Assembly: GCA_024803745.1 (NCBI GenBank)
Contig: JANJXV010000037.1
Location: 3,347,001-3,411,000, forward strand
Direction of reading: 5' to 3'
DNA: 64,000 bases
Source: Megascapheus bottae
Taxonomy: Eukaryota; Chordata; Mammalia; Rodentia; Geomyidae
In this document: positions 54,498 through 64,000 of the stretch, in pieces
Layout of the letters: every line of letters starts with the position of its first letter
Position numbering within the stretch: the first letter of the stretch is position 1
Made by a program: the position numbers and the translations under genes
The notes under the pieces: generated by a model
Told to the model about the DNA's origin: nothing
Seen by the model: only the letters and a program-made list of their open reading frames with translations
Database searches by the model: none

Positions 54498-54602
54498 TCA
54501 AAAAAAACAAGAAAGAAAAAGAAAGAAAGATAAAAGGAAGGAAGGAGAGAGGGAGAAAGAAAGAAAAAGAAAGAAAGAGAATGAGAATGAGAAAGAGAGA
54601 CA
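54498..54602. repeat. (GAAA)n/(GGAA)n purine microsatellite
   Basis: About 100 bases of mixed A-rich purine tetramers. Confidence 0.95.
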
Positions 54603-54639
54603 TTAATTTTAGGTTAATTGATATTTCAATGGATCAGAG

Positions 54640-55060
54640 AAAATTCTCAACTGTGATACTCACTGATGGGAATCTGCTACATTCTCAAAACTCCATGCTT
54701 CTCCATGGCTCACTGACCACTTCCTCCAATAACCCCTCTAGGTTCTCAGAAAAACTTAACCTCTGACCTTACCTGAAGTTCAGGACTGCCAGCACGAGGA
54801 CACCCTTTCCATAAATCCCCAGCAGGACAGGACAAAGACATTCCAAAGAAAGATCTCATCTTCCAATGCATAAAACCTTAAAACCCTTCCCCACTCCCCA
54901 CTCTGTTTCTCTGACCCTGTTCTGGGTTACCTGGAGTCCCTCTACAGCCATAATCAAAGCCTGCTCTAATCTGCTGAGGTCTCTGCTTTCTTGCTCTCCT
55001 CTTTCATCTGCTTGATCTTTCCTAAAACTCATGACTCAGGTTCCTAATACAAACTGTGGA
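54640..55060 (+). repeat. possible LTR (solo or fragment)
   Basis: A TATA-like 'gcataaaacc' (about 54867), a C/T-rich segment, 'taatcaaagcctgctctaat' (a degraded poly(A) signal position) and a CT-rich R/U5-like part are laid out like a retroviral LTR. I found no matching partner and no clear TG...CA ends. Confidence 0.4.
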
Positions 55061-55064
55061 AATG

Positions 55065-55655
55065 AAGAAGAGCTGATACATTTTAAGGATGTTTGAGAGG
55101 AGAATTGATAGGGCTTTGTGAGAAAATTGATTCTTTGGTGACGCTTAACCATTTCTAATGGTACCCTCCTTATATGACATTCTGTTTAGAGAATAGAGGA
55201 AGATCTACTAGTTATGAGCTTTAATACTTAATGGTATTTTACTCTCTACCCCTAAATTCTCTCTTCCCCTCCCCACCCCTTCCCTCTTTCTCCTTCCTCT
55301 CCTTTCTTCTATCACATCCTAAGGAATGCCTTTGTTCAAGCAAACTTTAGAATTTAGTAAGCTCACTTCAGTTTGTTTTCTAACGTTCTGTTTATAGGTC
55401 TTTTTCTCTATTTATTGTCTTTTGTTACTGTATTTTTAGGTTCCCTTTGTCTTGTATGCAAGTTGATCTGATTTGGGGAAAGGAAAGAGAAGCACAAGAC
55501 ACTGTGAGAAAAAGAGCGAACCAATTCAACAGTGAAGGCCACTGGACACTATGTTGGAAATGAACCATACAGCTTGGGGGTGGGGGTGGAGGTTGGGATA
55601 AAAAAAACACCTGGGAGAAAATGAGGGAAGGGGTGACACTGTTAGAAAAGAAATG
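55065..55655. other. no feature recognised
   Basis: CT-rich near 55260-55320; nothing assigned. Confidence 0.4.
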
Positions 55656-55659
55656 AATT

Positions 55660-55858
55660 GGGGCCAGGAATTTAGCCTAGTGGTAGAGCACTTGCCTAGC
55701 TAGCATCCACGAAGACCCAGCTCGATTCCTCAGTAACATATACATAGCAAAATGCCAGAAATGGTAATGTGGCTCAAGTGGTAGAGCTCTAGCCTTAAGA
55801 AAGCCTAGGGACAGTGCTCAGGCCCTGAGTTCAAGCACAGAATTGGAAAAAAGAAAAA
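55660..55858 (+). repeat. IDL-Geo SINE
   Basis: Full dimer with a small duplication 'gctagctagc' in the left monomer. Flanks 'agaaatgaatt' and 'agaaatgtatt' are an 11-bp target duplication with one mismatch. Confidence 0.95.
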
Positions 55859-55861
55859 GAA

Positions 55862-56618
55862 ATGTATTCATTACCTGAACCAGAGGTAATCCCTCTGAAA
55901 ATCACCTTTACAATATTTTTTCCCTTTTAATGTTAACATTGAAGAATTCTAGGGTTCATTCTTGGGCACATGTTGCACGCCTTTGCAGATGCTATCCTCC
56001 TACCTCAAATGATTTCTCTGTGCCTTGCATGCACACGGATACCTTCCCAGTGACCTCTGCCTGCACAAACAAGTAGCATCTCCTTGACCCTCCCCAGACA
56101 GTGTTAACCACTCCCTGCTCCTCTCCTGCAGGAATCTGTTCCTAAGCCCATTAGCATTTCAGCACATTTAAATTGTAATTATAGGATTACATGCGTGTGG
56201 GTTTAACAAGGTGAGGTCAGGATTGGTGCTTTGTATTTTTGTGCCTCTAGTGCTTGGAAGAGTACCTGGCAAATTATAAAAAGCTCAGTAAGTTCTTGAT
56301 AAACAAAGCTGTGACATGAGAATTATCTAAGTCATAAGTTACATACAATGTAGTCTTAAGGGGAGAGAAGATTGTCACTCTTCCATAAGCAGAATCCCTG
56401 ACAGTGGGAATTAGACTCATAGACTCATAGATAGCCCTTTCTAGAGCTGCTCTGAAGCTTCAGTTGGAATAAGCCAAGAAAAAAAGATGAGACATCCAAG
56501 TGAAATATATTTGGGGTATCTTATAAAAGAGAAACTAAAGGACTTTAATGATTTCTAGTTTCCATACCTGAATGGAAGTTTTACGTATAGATCTGCCCAT
56601 CTGTGTTTGTCTTTTATT
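55862..56618. other. no feature recognised
   Basis: Unique-looking DNA between SINEs. Confidence 0.4.
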
Positions 56619-56621
56619 TAG

Positions 56622-56855
56622 TGCTGTTACTGAGAGTTTGATCTCTGGGAAGGCTACTATCTCTTGGATTTTCTGCTAATGTCTGGTGCTCTACCCCTTG
56701 ATCCATAGCACACCGCTTCTGCTTTTATTGTTGTTGTTGTTGGTTAATTGAGATAAGAACATGACAGACTTTCCTATTCTGGCTGGATTCAAACCTCCAT
56801 ACTCATATCTCGGCGTTGATTAGCTAGTATTACAGGCATGAACCACTAAGGGCTG
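56622..56855 (-). repeat. B1-Geo SINE, antisense
   Basis: Landmarks 'ctaccccttgatccatagca', 'tggttaattgagataagaac' and 'ttagctagtattacaggcat', with a TTG-repeat expansion in the linker. Confidence 0.85.
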
Positions 56856-56895
56856 TCCAACATTTTTGTTTTCTGTAACAGAAGTTATGAGTGTG

Positions 56896-57068
56896 GGACC
56901 GGGAGTTTAGCCTAGTGTAGAGTGCTTGCCTAACATGCATGAAGACCTGGGTTCAATTCCTTGGTACCACATAAATAGAAATAAAAAGCTGGAAGTGGTG
57001 CTGAGGCTCAAGTGGTAGTGATCTAGCCTTGAGAAAGTCCTAGGACAGTGTTCAGGCCCTGAACTAAC
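56896..57068 (+). repeat. IDL-Geo SINE
   Basis: Both monomers are present ('gggagtttagcctagtgtag', 'gctggaagtggtgctgaggc'); the 3' end is replaced after 'caggccctgaact'. Confidence 0.93.
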
Positions 57069-57069
57069 A

Positions 57070-57495
57070 AGAGTTTCTCCAGATAGATTTAGCAAATAAT
57101 ACTACAGATTACCTAATGACATTTTGATTATTTTAATATCAGTCACCAATTCAGCTCAACAAGTGCTTAATGGCATAGTTACATTCTAAGATTTACTAAA
57201 TGTGTTACCCCCTATTGGCGTGAAACTCAGATTTAATTGATCATCACATAATGTATACTGTAGTCCTTTCTCTAGTATATCTATTGTCAGGAATTAAGAA
57301 GGTACTGTGAATGCTGAATATTTAACATATGCAACTGAGCACAGCAACTTCATTACAGGCCAACAGGAAATTAAAAAGTAATGAGGAAAACAGAACTGAC
57401 AGTGAAGAATCTATGGATAGGGTGGAAACAACAAGGTTCTTCGCTTGGCCCAGGCTTTCTGCTAGCTAGCAGCTGCTCAGCAAGTGTCATGCAAC
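57070..57495. other. no feature recognised
   Basis: Nothing assigned. Confidence 0.4.
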
Positions 57496-57499
57496 AGAA

Positions 57500-57650
57500 T
57501 GCAATAATTAAGAGCAGGCACTTTAGAGTCATGTGTTCTTATGTCCAGTTCCTTGTCCTGGTTCATACATAATTTACAACCCTGGAGAAATTACTTAACC
57601 TTTCCAAGCTTGGATTGCATTGTATCAAATAAGGATAATAATGGTAGACC
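57500..57650 (+). repeat. MIR SINE
   Basis: The series 'gagcaggcactttagagtca', 'gagaaattacttaacctttc' and 'aaataaggataataatggta' is a good MIR match. Confidence 0.75.
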
Positions 57651-57884
57651 CCCAGTAACTTTGTTCAAATGATATATCTAGTTTGTTACCTGACCATAGC
57701 ATTCAGCTTAGTATTATTACTAGTCCTAATATTGTTTGTGTGGTTAGATGTTATTTACTTCTCTGGGATGATCCAATGCAGGACAAAATAGGATAGAATG
57801 GAATAGACTGGGAAGAGTAGAATAGTAGAACACAATTCACTAGAATAAAATAACAAAGAATAATAAATCACTCATCCAGTTTTT

Positions 57885-58020
57885 CCTTCATATGAGCAGG
57901 CACTATAATACCTTCTTGTATATGTTTTCTCATCCAATCTACCAAACAAGCCCAAAAGACTTCATCATCATTTCTATTTTATAGGTATTGGATTGAAGAC
58001 ATGGATAAATTATGAAATAT
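57885..58020 (+). repeat. MIR SINE, partial
   Basis: The segment 'gagcaggcactataatacct' to 'ttctattttataggtattgg' fits the MIR end carrying the conserved core. Confidence 0.5.
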
Positions 58021-58094
58021 TCTAATTTATTTTTATACTAAAACTTTTCAGTAACTTTGGTAACCAAATTAGATAAAGTCCTTCCTTATCCTTA

Positions 58095-58160
58095 GGTATT
58101 GTTTTCACTCAAGGCTGACACTCTATTGCTTGAGCCATACTTTTACTTACATTTCACACA
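58095..58160 (-). repeat. SINE right-module fragment, antisense
   Basis: The bases 'ctcaaggctgacactctatt' then 'gcttgagccatac' are the reversed Geo module centre. Confidence 0.6.
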
Positions 58161-58164
58161 GTTA

Positions 58165-59560
58165 TGAAATATTCACTGGAATTAAATAATTTCTTTAATT
58201 TTATATCTCTTTTTTAACAGATGAGCAAAATGTGACTCAGGATGGAATTTTTTTGGCAGAGGTATACAGATAAAAGCAGAGTTATTGGCTGCCTGTAGGC
58301 AGCCATTCTAACATGTATTTATTAATCCATTGTTTCAATACTTATCTGTTGGTATCTTTTACACATAAACTACCTTGTTAGAAACCAAAGTGATTTCAGT
58401 GAACAAAACAGTCCAGAATCTTCTTCTGGATTTGCATATTTCTATGAAGAAATAATAGTTTGTAAATGACTACAGTACAGAGATTAGAACTGGATTACAG
58501 AACACAGAAGTTTTCACTAAAATGGCAGTCGTTTTAGCTAAGGCCTAATCAAAAGAATAAACAGGAATAAGGGAGGATAAGAACCTTGACAGTATGTCAT
58601 CAATGGCACACAACTAGTCAGTGGTGCTGACAATAGGCCAGCTAGCAACCTGACACTCAAGGCAGTACACTTCTCTTGACATCAGAGAACTGAAGGTAGC
58701 TGGCTGGAGATGCCACCTGCCACATCCAGCTAATCTTCCTGAGAAGCTGGCAGAATTTCACTCTCAGTTGAATCTTTGCAGTATCTAGAGTTGTTGTTTA
58801 CCAGGATAGTGGCAAGGTAGAAATGTATATCTCTCTTGGAATAACATCATGTACTATCTTCTCCCAGTTGAATGCAGCTGCGTAGCAGAATCCGTGGCAT
58901 GGCTTAACAAAATGTCATTTCTCCAGTAGCCCGGAACTCTACGCAGTGTCCCCAGTCAAATAGCTGTCTGTAAATCCTCCTTTTGTATACAATAGGGCCA
59001 GAGACTTTCCAAGGAGAAAATTTGGAGGGGCCCTGGAAGCCCACTTTATTCAAGGCCCAAGCAAGGCTGCTTGACTTCCTTTAAGAAGTTGCCTCTAAGA
59101 GAACAAATGAGGACAGGTCTTACCTTACATTTGGCTTAGAGATCCTGGATCAATCTACTTTCCCTTCAGCTCAAGTAATTTTCATATTCATAACAACACT
59201 CCTCCAACACTCCACAAAGTACCAGTTTAGATCAATCCATACAACCCTGTACTCTGCAGGCTCCTATCCCAATCAACCTATCTTAGTGTTCTTGAATATA
59301 ATTATTATCAGCTAAACGTGAACCAACTTCCTACTCTTAAACATCTTTCTTTCCTTTCCTCCACATAGACACAGCCACTATCAGAAATTTCTTTGTATTG
59401 CCATGACTATTTTTGTGCTTTAACTACCTCCTCAATCCAGTTTCAACTGTTACCGAATGAGTCAGAACACTGAATTCAGAACACTCATTCAGAACACGGA
59501 ATGAGTCATTTGGAAACTTGCTTTTCTATTTGTATTTGAGATCTACACCAATGAATTCGA
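58165..59560. other. unique-looking intergenic stretch
   Basis: This is one of the longest stretches without a recognised repeat. No exon with splice signals could be supported. Near 59455-59510 'gaatgagtcagaacac' is partly repeated. Confidence 0.4.
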
Positions 59561-59578
59561 GTTGACTCATTACTTTTT

Positions 59579-60325
59579 TTCATATATTTTTATTGTAATT
59601 AATAAAAGAGTTACATGATATTTGCCAGATAGACGGTGCATTAATTCCTATACATTGATTTGCTTTCACATGATTTGGTCCCCATTTCCCTCCCCCCCAC
59701 CCCCAACCCTCATCTTGTTTTCCCCCCTTCCCTATCCAATTTCAAATAACCAAGTACAAATATATCTGATATATCAGATAACAAAGTGAGATACTGTAAC
59801 AATATGAGATAACCAAGGGACAGCAAAAGAGATGAGAGATAACATAGTACCTTAAGGATAACAATCACTCATTATATGGCTTATGTTTCTATATCCTAGA
59901 GATCCTTTCATTCAGCGTCCTACTATATGGCCTTTTGTATCAAGGTTTTGCTCTATTGCAAATCTCTGCTAGGAGAGCCCAAGGTTTCTATTGATTATGA
60001 CAAATGAGGGAAACCATTGAGCCTAAGTTCCTTTGAGTCTGGCTTACTGCACTTAATATGATTTTTTCTAAGTCTTTCCATTTCCTAACAAATGGGGCAA
60101 TGTCATTCTTTCTGACAGAAGCATAGAATTCCATTGTGTACAAATATCACGTCTTGTTGATCCACTCTTCAGCTGAGGGACATCTAGGTTGGTTCCATAT
60201 CTTTGCTATGGTGAATAGTGCTGCAATGAACATTGTTGTGCTAGTGGATTTAGTATGTCCTTGTTTCTGGATGGTTGGGTAAATGCCAAGTAGTGGAATT
60301 GCTGGGTCATAGGAGAGGTCTATGT
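59579..60325 (-). repeat. LINE-1 3' part: ORF2 end and 3'UTR
   Basis: The plus strand shows the reversed 3' end ('ttttattgtaattaataaa'), a C-rich tract at about 59683-59730 (a G-rich tract on the LINE-1 sense strand, as in LINE-1 3'UTRs), and reversed ORF2 C-terminal sequence to about 60325. The poly(A) tail is short and merges with the target duplication. Confidence 0.92.
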
Positions 60326-61035
60326 TTAGTCTAGAGAATGGAAGATAGCCTCTTCAGCAAGTGGTGCTGGCAGAACTGGTTAAGCACGTGCAGAAAGCTA
60401 AAGTTGGATCCTTCTTTGTCACCCTGCACTAGAATTAACTCCAAATGGATCAAAGACCTGGAGGTAAAACCTGACACACTGAAAACTTTACAAGAAGGAA
60501 TAGGAGATACACTAGCCCTCCTTGGCACAGGTCGAAACTTTCTTAATAAGGACCAAGAATCACAACAAATCAGAGAAAGGCTGGATAAGTGGGACTGCAT
60601 TAAACTGCAGAGCTTTTGTATGGCAAAGGACATAGCGAGTAAATTAATTAGGAAGCCTACAGAGTGGGAGAAAATCTTCACCAACCAAACAACGGACATA
60701 GGCCTCATATCTAAAATATATCAACAACTCAAAAAATTGAATCACTCCAAAACTAATCTCCAAAGTAACAACCATCCCATTAAAAAATGGGCCAAAGACT
60801 TAAAGAGAGTCTTCTCTGAAGAAGAAACAAAAATGGCCTGTAGACACATGAAGAAATGCTCAACATAAAAGAAATGCAAATCAAAACAACTCTAAGATTC
60901 CACCTCACTCCAGTTAGAATGGCCAGGATCAAGAAAACTAATAACAACAGATGCTGGAGGGGATGTGGCCAGGAGGGATCACTACTACACTGTTGGTGGG
61001 AGTGCAAACTCGTTCAACCACTATGGAAAGCAGTA
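60326..61035 (+). pseudogene. inverted LINE-1 ORF2 C-terminal fragment
   Basis: The plus frame 60338-60865 is open for 176 codons and carries LINE-1 ORF2 motifs 'KWIKDLEVKP', 'DKWDCIKLQSFC' and '[14 protein letters not shown]'. After a one-base-type frame change near 60865 a second frame (to about 61035) continues with '[15 protein letters not shown]' and the 'LLHCWWEC' cysteine region. It is truncated at the target duplication. It lies downstream of the endonuclease and reverse transcriptase domains, so it encodes no enzyme. Confidence 0.95.
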
Positions 61036-61089
61036 TGACTCATTACTTTTTAAACATTGTATGGCGCTTTAATGGAGAAATAAGCTATT

Positions 61090-61279
61090 TTTTGTCATTC
61101 TTGGGCTTTAGTTCAGGGCCTGAGCACTGTCCTTGGGTTTTCTCAAGGCTAGAGCTCTACCACTTGAGCCATAGCACCACTTCCGGCTTTTTTCTATGTA
61201 TGTGCTAACAAGGAACTGAAGTGGGTCTTTCATGCGGGCTAGGCAAGCACTCTACCACTAGGCCAAACTTCCAGTCCGA
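61090..61279 (-). repeat. IDL-Geo SINE, antisense
   Basis: Right module 'cattcttgggctttagttca' and 'agccatagcaccacttccgg', left monomer 'ctaccactaggccaaacttc'. The short sequence 'aagctat' on both sides may be a remnant target duplication. Confidence 0.93.
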
Positions 61280-61487
61280 AGCTATGATTTTATATATTCA
61301 AAACCTGAGAGCAATTTAAACATGGAACATCTATCAGCAGTACAATTTCCATGTATCTAAAGGCAAATAATTCAGTTAATTATTGTTTTCCTTTTCCTTT
61401 TAAAAGGAAACCTCAGTGATAGATATAAGGACTACTACAATGAGGGCCTACAGTGGAGGAGAGAGATTAAATTCAGCTTCCATCTTT

Positions 61488-61862
61488 CTTCTCCTCCTCC
61501 TCTACCTCCTCCTCTAGCTCTTTCTCCTTCCTTCTCTCCCTCCCTTTCCTCCTCCTCCTCCTCCTCCTCCTCCTCCTCCTCCTCCTCCTCCTCCTCCTCC
61601 TCCTCCTCCTCCTCCTCCTCCTCCTCCTCCTTCTTCTTCTTCTTCTTCTTCTTCTTCTTCTTCTTCTTCTTCTTCTTCTTCTTCTTCTTCATCATCATCT
61701 CCTTCTTCTTCTTCCTCCTCGTCTCCTTCCTTCTTCCTTCTTGTTCCTTCTTCTTCTCCCCCTCTCCACCACTTCCATCTCCCCACTTGTTCTCCTCTCC
61801 CTCCTCCTCCTCTTCCTCTTTCTCCTCCTCCTCCTCCTCCTCCTCCTCTTGCCCCTCTTCCT
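61488..61862. repeat. long (CCT)n/(CTT)n pyrimidine tract
   Basis: About 375 bases nearly all C/T: CCT triplets (about 61549-61630), CTT triplets (about 61631-61690), then mixed units. Frames through it give poly-Glu, poly-Lys or poly-Gly artefacts. Confidence 0.97.
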
Positions 61863-61875
61863 TTTCCTTCTTGTT

Positions 61876-61952
61876 TGTTGCACTAGGATTTGAATCCAAG
61901 GTTGTCCACTTGCAAGGCAGGTAGTCTATCTTTTGAGCCACATCTCACTCCA
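61876..61952 (-). repeat. ID-like SINE, antisense, at the tract's edge
   Basis: Reversed B box 'ggatttgaatccaaggttgt' and 'cttgcaaggcaggtagtcta' plus 'cttttgagccacatctcac'. The pyrimidine tract sits where its reversed poly(A) tail would be. Confidence 0.65.
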
Positions 61953-61959
61953 GTTTCAA

Positions 61960-62500
61960 ATTTTGCGCAAATACACTGCATGAGTCATTTTGAAATTTAC
62001 AGTTGTCTTATTTGTGTTTGAGATTTGATTCCTGAAGGACTGAAAAGTAAATAAAAACCCTCTGCTATTAAGAAATCCCAGGGCTCAGAACCATCCTAAG
62101 TGTTTATCTGCAGATGACTAAAGGAAGTGTAATTAATACAGACCCCTTTCAGGGCCATTATGTGAAGTAAAGTAAAGCAGACTCAGAAAGACAAAAAATA
62201 TGGTTTTTCTTTTATATTAAACATTGTAGAAGTAAATTCATAGAAGCAGATACTGCAATGGTGATGAGAAGCTGACAAGGCAGACACACTCCAGACAAAG
62301 CATACAATACATCAGTTAGACAAAGGGAAAAAGTTCAAAAGTCCTATCACACAACATGGTGACCATAATTATTAAAAATTATATATATGAAAATTTAATT
62401 AGATTTTAAGATCTCTGAATACAAGTAAATTATATGTCTATGAGGTAATTAATATGCTAATTCATTTGATTTAGCCATTGACCATGTATACATACTTATT
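61960..62500. other. no feature recognised
   Basis: AT-rich intergenic DNA. Confidence 0.4.
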
Positions 62501-62504
62501 TTTT

Positions 62505-62768
62505 ATACTGCTACTAGAGTTTGAATTCTAAGCTTGGGTACTCTCCAGTAATTGTGTGCATATGTGTGCACATGTGTGTGTGTTTTGTTGTTGTTTTGTG
62601 CTGAAGGTTGCCACTCTACCACGTGAGCCACAGCTTCACTTCTGGCTTTTTGGTTGGCTAATTGTAACTAAGAGACTCATGCGCTTTTCTTCTGAGTGCC
62701 TTTGAATCATGATCCTCAAATCTCAATCTCCTGAGTAGCTAGAATTAGAGGGATGAAGTTGATGCCTA
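62505..62768 (-). repeat. B1-Geo SINE, antisense
   Basis: Landmarks 'actagagtttgaattctaag', 'agccacagcttcacttctgg', 'ttggctaattgtaactaaga' and 'gagtagctagaattagaggg', with a GTGTG/TTG insertion. Confidence 0.85.
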
Positions 62769-62769
62769 G

Positions 62770-63432
62770 TTCATTCATACATATTTTAAATCATCGTGTT
62801 GTACATCATAATTATATACTTATGGTTACTGCAGTTCTTACATTTAGGTAGATGGACAGAGCCATAGGCTTAATCAGAAAGCACTAAACGATTGGTTTAC
62901 AGACAGTAGCTCAAGGGTCCTGTAGATCAGATGACAAAGGAACAAGCTCTAGCAGGAGCCAGACAAAATGGTTATCATGAAGAGATCTTCATAGAAAAGG
63001 AAGATGTGGGCTCACACCTAAGGAATGCTTGATGAGGAGATGATAAGAAAGGTATCCCAGACAGAAGCAAAGGCAAGATATAGAGGATGGAGGAAGATGC
63101 CAATGTGTGTCATCAGAGCAGGAGGACAGAAGCTGAGTGCACCGGAAATAAGGCTGGCATACAGCGATATTGATCTGTTGCTTAATACTTGATACTGAAT
63201 ATCAATTCACCTAATTATCCATCATGACATTAAAACTCCCCCCCTCCAAGCGATGCACTCCAGTGCCATTCATAGATGCATACGTTTTTAAAGAAAAAGT
63301 TTGTTTCTCTTCCTTGAAAAAAATAAAAACCTTTGGGTTTTGAAAGGTAGGCAGTGCTTATTAGTGGAGAACCTGGAAGAAGCTTATGCAACCACTAAAT
63401 TCCATAGCAGATGAAGTCACCTATACCTGCCC
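62770..63432. promoter_or_regulatory. upstream region of a candidate gene
   Basis: No repeat is recognised in the 600 bases before the TATA box at 63433, in contrast to the SINE-dense DNA elsewhere. That is compatible with a promoter-proximal region, but I can name no factor site. Confidence 0.35.
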
Positions 63433-63439
63433 TATAAAT
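63433..63439 (+). promoter_or_regulatory. TATA box
   Basis: TATAAAT in the context 'gccctataaatgaagcc'. A start site about 30 bases downstream (near 63463) would give a 5'UTR of about 37 bases before the ATG at 63500. Confidence 0.55.
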
Positions 63440-63499
63440 GAAGCCACGCTTCAGGTACATTGGAGCAATTTATCTACATCAATACCCAGCAGTTCAAGA

Positions 63500-63569
63500 A
63501 TGGCTGTCTCAGGACTTCGGCAGACAATTGTATTAGGACTACTTGTCTTGATCCTGACTTGCCATGCAG
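63500..63569 (+). CDS. candidate signal-peptide exon 1, unidentified
   Basis: ATG at 63500 lies in strong Kozak context (A at -3, G at +4). It opens 23 codons, 'MAVSGLRQ' then a hydrophobic run of about a dozen residues ending 'LTCHA', which is typical of a cleavable signal peptide. The frame reaches 'gccatgcag|gtaagtgc', a consensus donor, after one base of codon 24 (phase 1). The frame is also open upstream to 63386, but the TATA position favours this ATG. TATA, short 5'UTR, signal peptide and phase 1 intron are common in small secreted proteins such as chemokines, WAP-type inhibitors or Ly6-like proteins. I do not recognise the sequence. The remainder would lie beyond 64000. Confidence 0.5.
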
Positions 63570-64000
63570 GTAAGTGCTTCTCTGTTAATAGCTCATGAGT
63601 TTTTCAGTAGTTATCAGTGGACAGGAGGAAGTTGGCTTGGATCCAAAACTTAAAGGGGGATAGGACTTGGTCACAGAGACTGGGAAATGAGAAACAGTTC
63701 TTTTATCAGGGAAAGCATTTTCATCACAGTCACCTTTAGTTTAATTGTAGTTAATGTATGACATTAGGAATGATTTTTTTATGCATGCATGATACTTCAA
63801 TACTAAAATTCTTTGAGAACTTGTGGGTGTTTTGATTATTGCAGCTAACAATATTTAGTGGTGAAGAATATGTCCTATTACTAAGATTCCTATTCTGGCT
63901 CAATACATATACGAATTTAGGCATGCTATTTAATCTTTATGGGCATCATATATGCAAGGTAATATTAGTACCACATAGTTACTATGAAAGTTAAATGGAA
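63570..64000 (+). other. presumed start of intron 1
   Basis: It begins GTAAGTG, and in the exon's frame a stop follows soon (63596). No acceptor with a plausible exon was seen before the window ends. Confidence 0.4.

Larger units (their letters stand above)
59563..61051 (-). mobile_element. LINE-1 insertion with 5' inversion (twin priming)
   Basis: A 16-bp duplication 'tgactcattacttttt' lies at 59563-59578 and 61036-61051. Between the copies, 59579 to about 60325 is the LINE-1 3' end on the minus strand, and about 60326-61035 is upstream ORF2 sequence on the plus strand. Opposite orientation of the two parts within one pair of target duplications is the mark of 5' inversion by twin priming. 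The right copy is followed by AAAC, giving the endonuclease site TTTTT/AAAC. Confidence 0.95.

Noticed and set aside
60338..60868. 176-codon plus-strand frame as a host gene
   Set aside because: Motifs and flanking target duplications show it is an inverted LINE-1 ORF2 fragment.
61435..61941. Long minus-strand frames rich in Glu, Lys or Gly
   Set aside because: They are translations of the CCT/CTT tract and carry no coding evidence.
1..64000. A new multi-gene biological system
   Set aside because: I looked for clustered genes, operon-like sets, arrays and conserved non-repeat blocks and found none. What is unusual here is nested retroelement structure plus one possible exon at the edge.

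Overview
This window looks like a gene-poor stretch of a rodent nuclear genome. The main clue is about twenty copies of a dimeric SINE whose left half is tRNA/ID-like (A box TGGCCTAGTGG, B box GGTTCGATTCC) and whose right half is a 'Geo'-type monomer. From published descriptions this IDL-Geo family is restricted to the superfamily Geomyoidea (kangaroo rats, pocket mice, pocket gophers). That is my inference for the source; I cannot name a species. About 35 further SINEs join a B1 (7SL-derived) head to the same right-hand module; I call these 'B1-Geo', a descriptive label rather than a database name.

Layout. 1-30950: intergenic DNA filled with SINEs of both orientations, microsatellites, MIR remnants, decayed LINE-1 pieces, and two MaLR-like LTR remnants (about 740-1100 and 24690-25310). 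30958-35500: a minus-strand class II (IAP/betaretrovirus-like) endogenous retrovirus remnant in the order dUTPase, protease, reverse transcriptase, RNase H, integrase, broken by stops, frameshifts, one LINE-1, two SINEs and microsatellites. 39088-39600 or beyond: a processed cytochrome c pseudogene. 40690-52100: mostly decayed LINE-1 fragments with SINEs. 54640-55060: a possible LTR. 59563-61051: a LINE-1 insertion with a 5' inversion and a 16-bp target duplication. 61488-61862: a long pyrimidine tract.

The only candidate for a working cellular gene is at the right edge. A TATA box (63433), an ATG in strong Kozak context (63500), a signal-peptide-like reading frame and a consensus splice donor (63570) together look like exon 1 of a small secreted or membrane protein, with the rest beyond the window. 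I could not identify it.

No operon, CRISPR array, functional RNA gene or complete protein-coding gene was seen. I did not find a new multi-gene system. The most interesting material is retroelement biology: one right-hand module carried by two different SINE heads, nested insertions datable by their target duplications, and a SINE that landed in the reverse-transcriptase catalytic codons and duplicated them. SINE and LINE boundaries were judged by eye and may be off by about 5-20 bases, more for old fragments.
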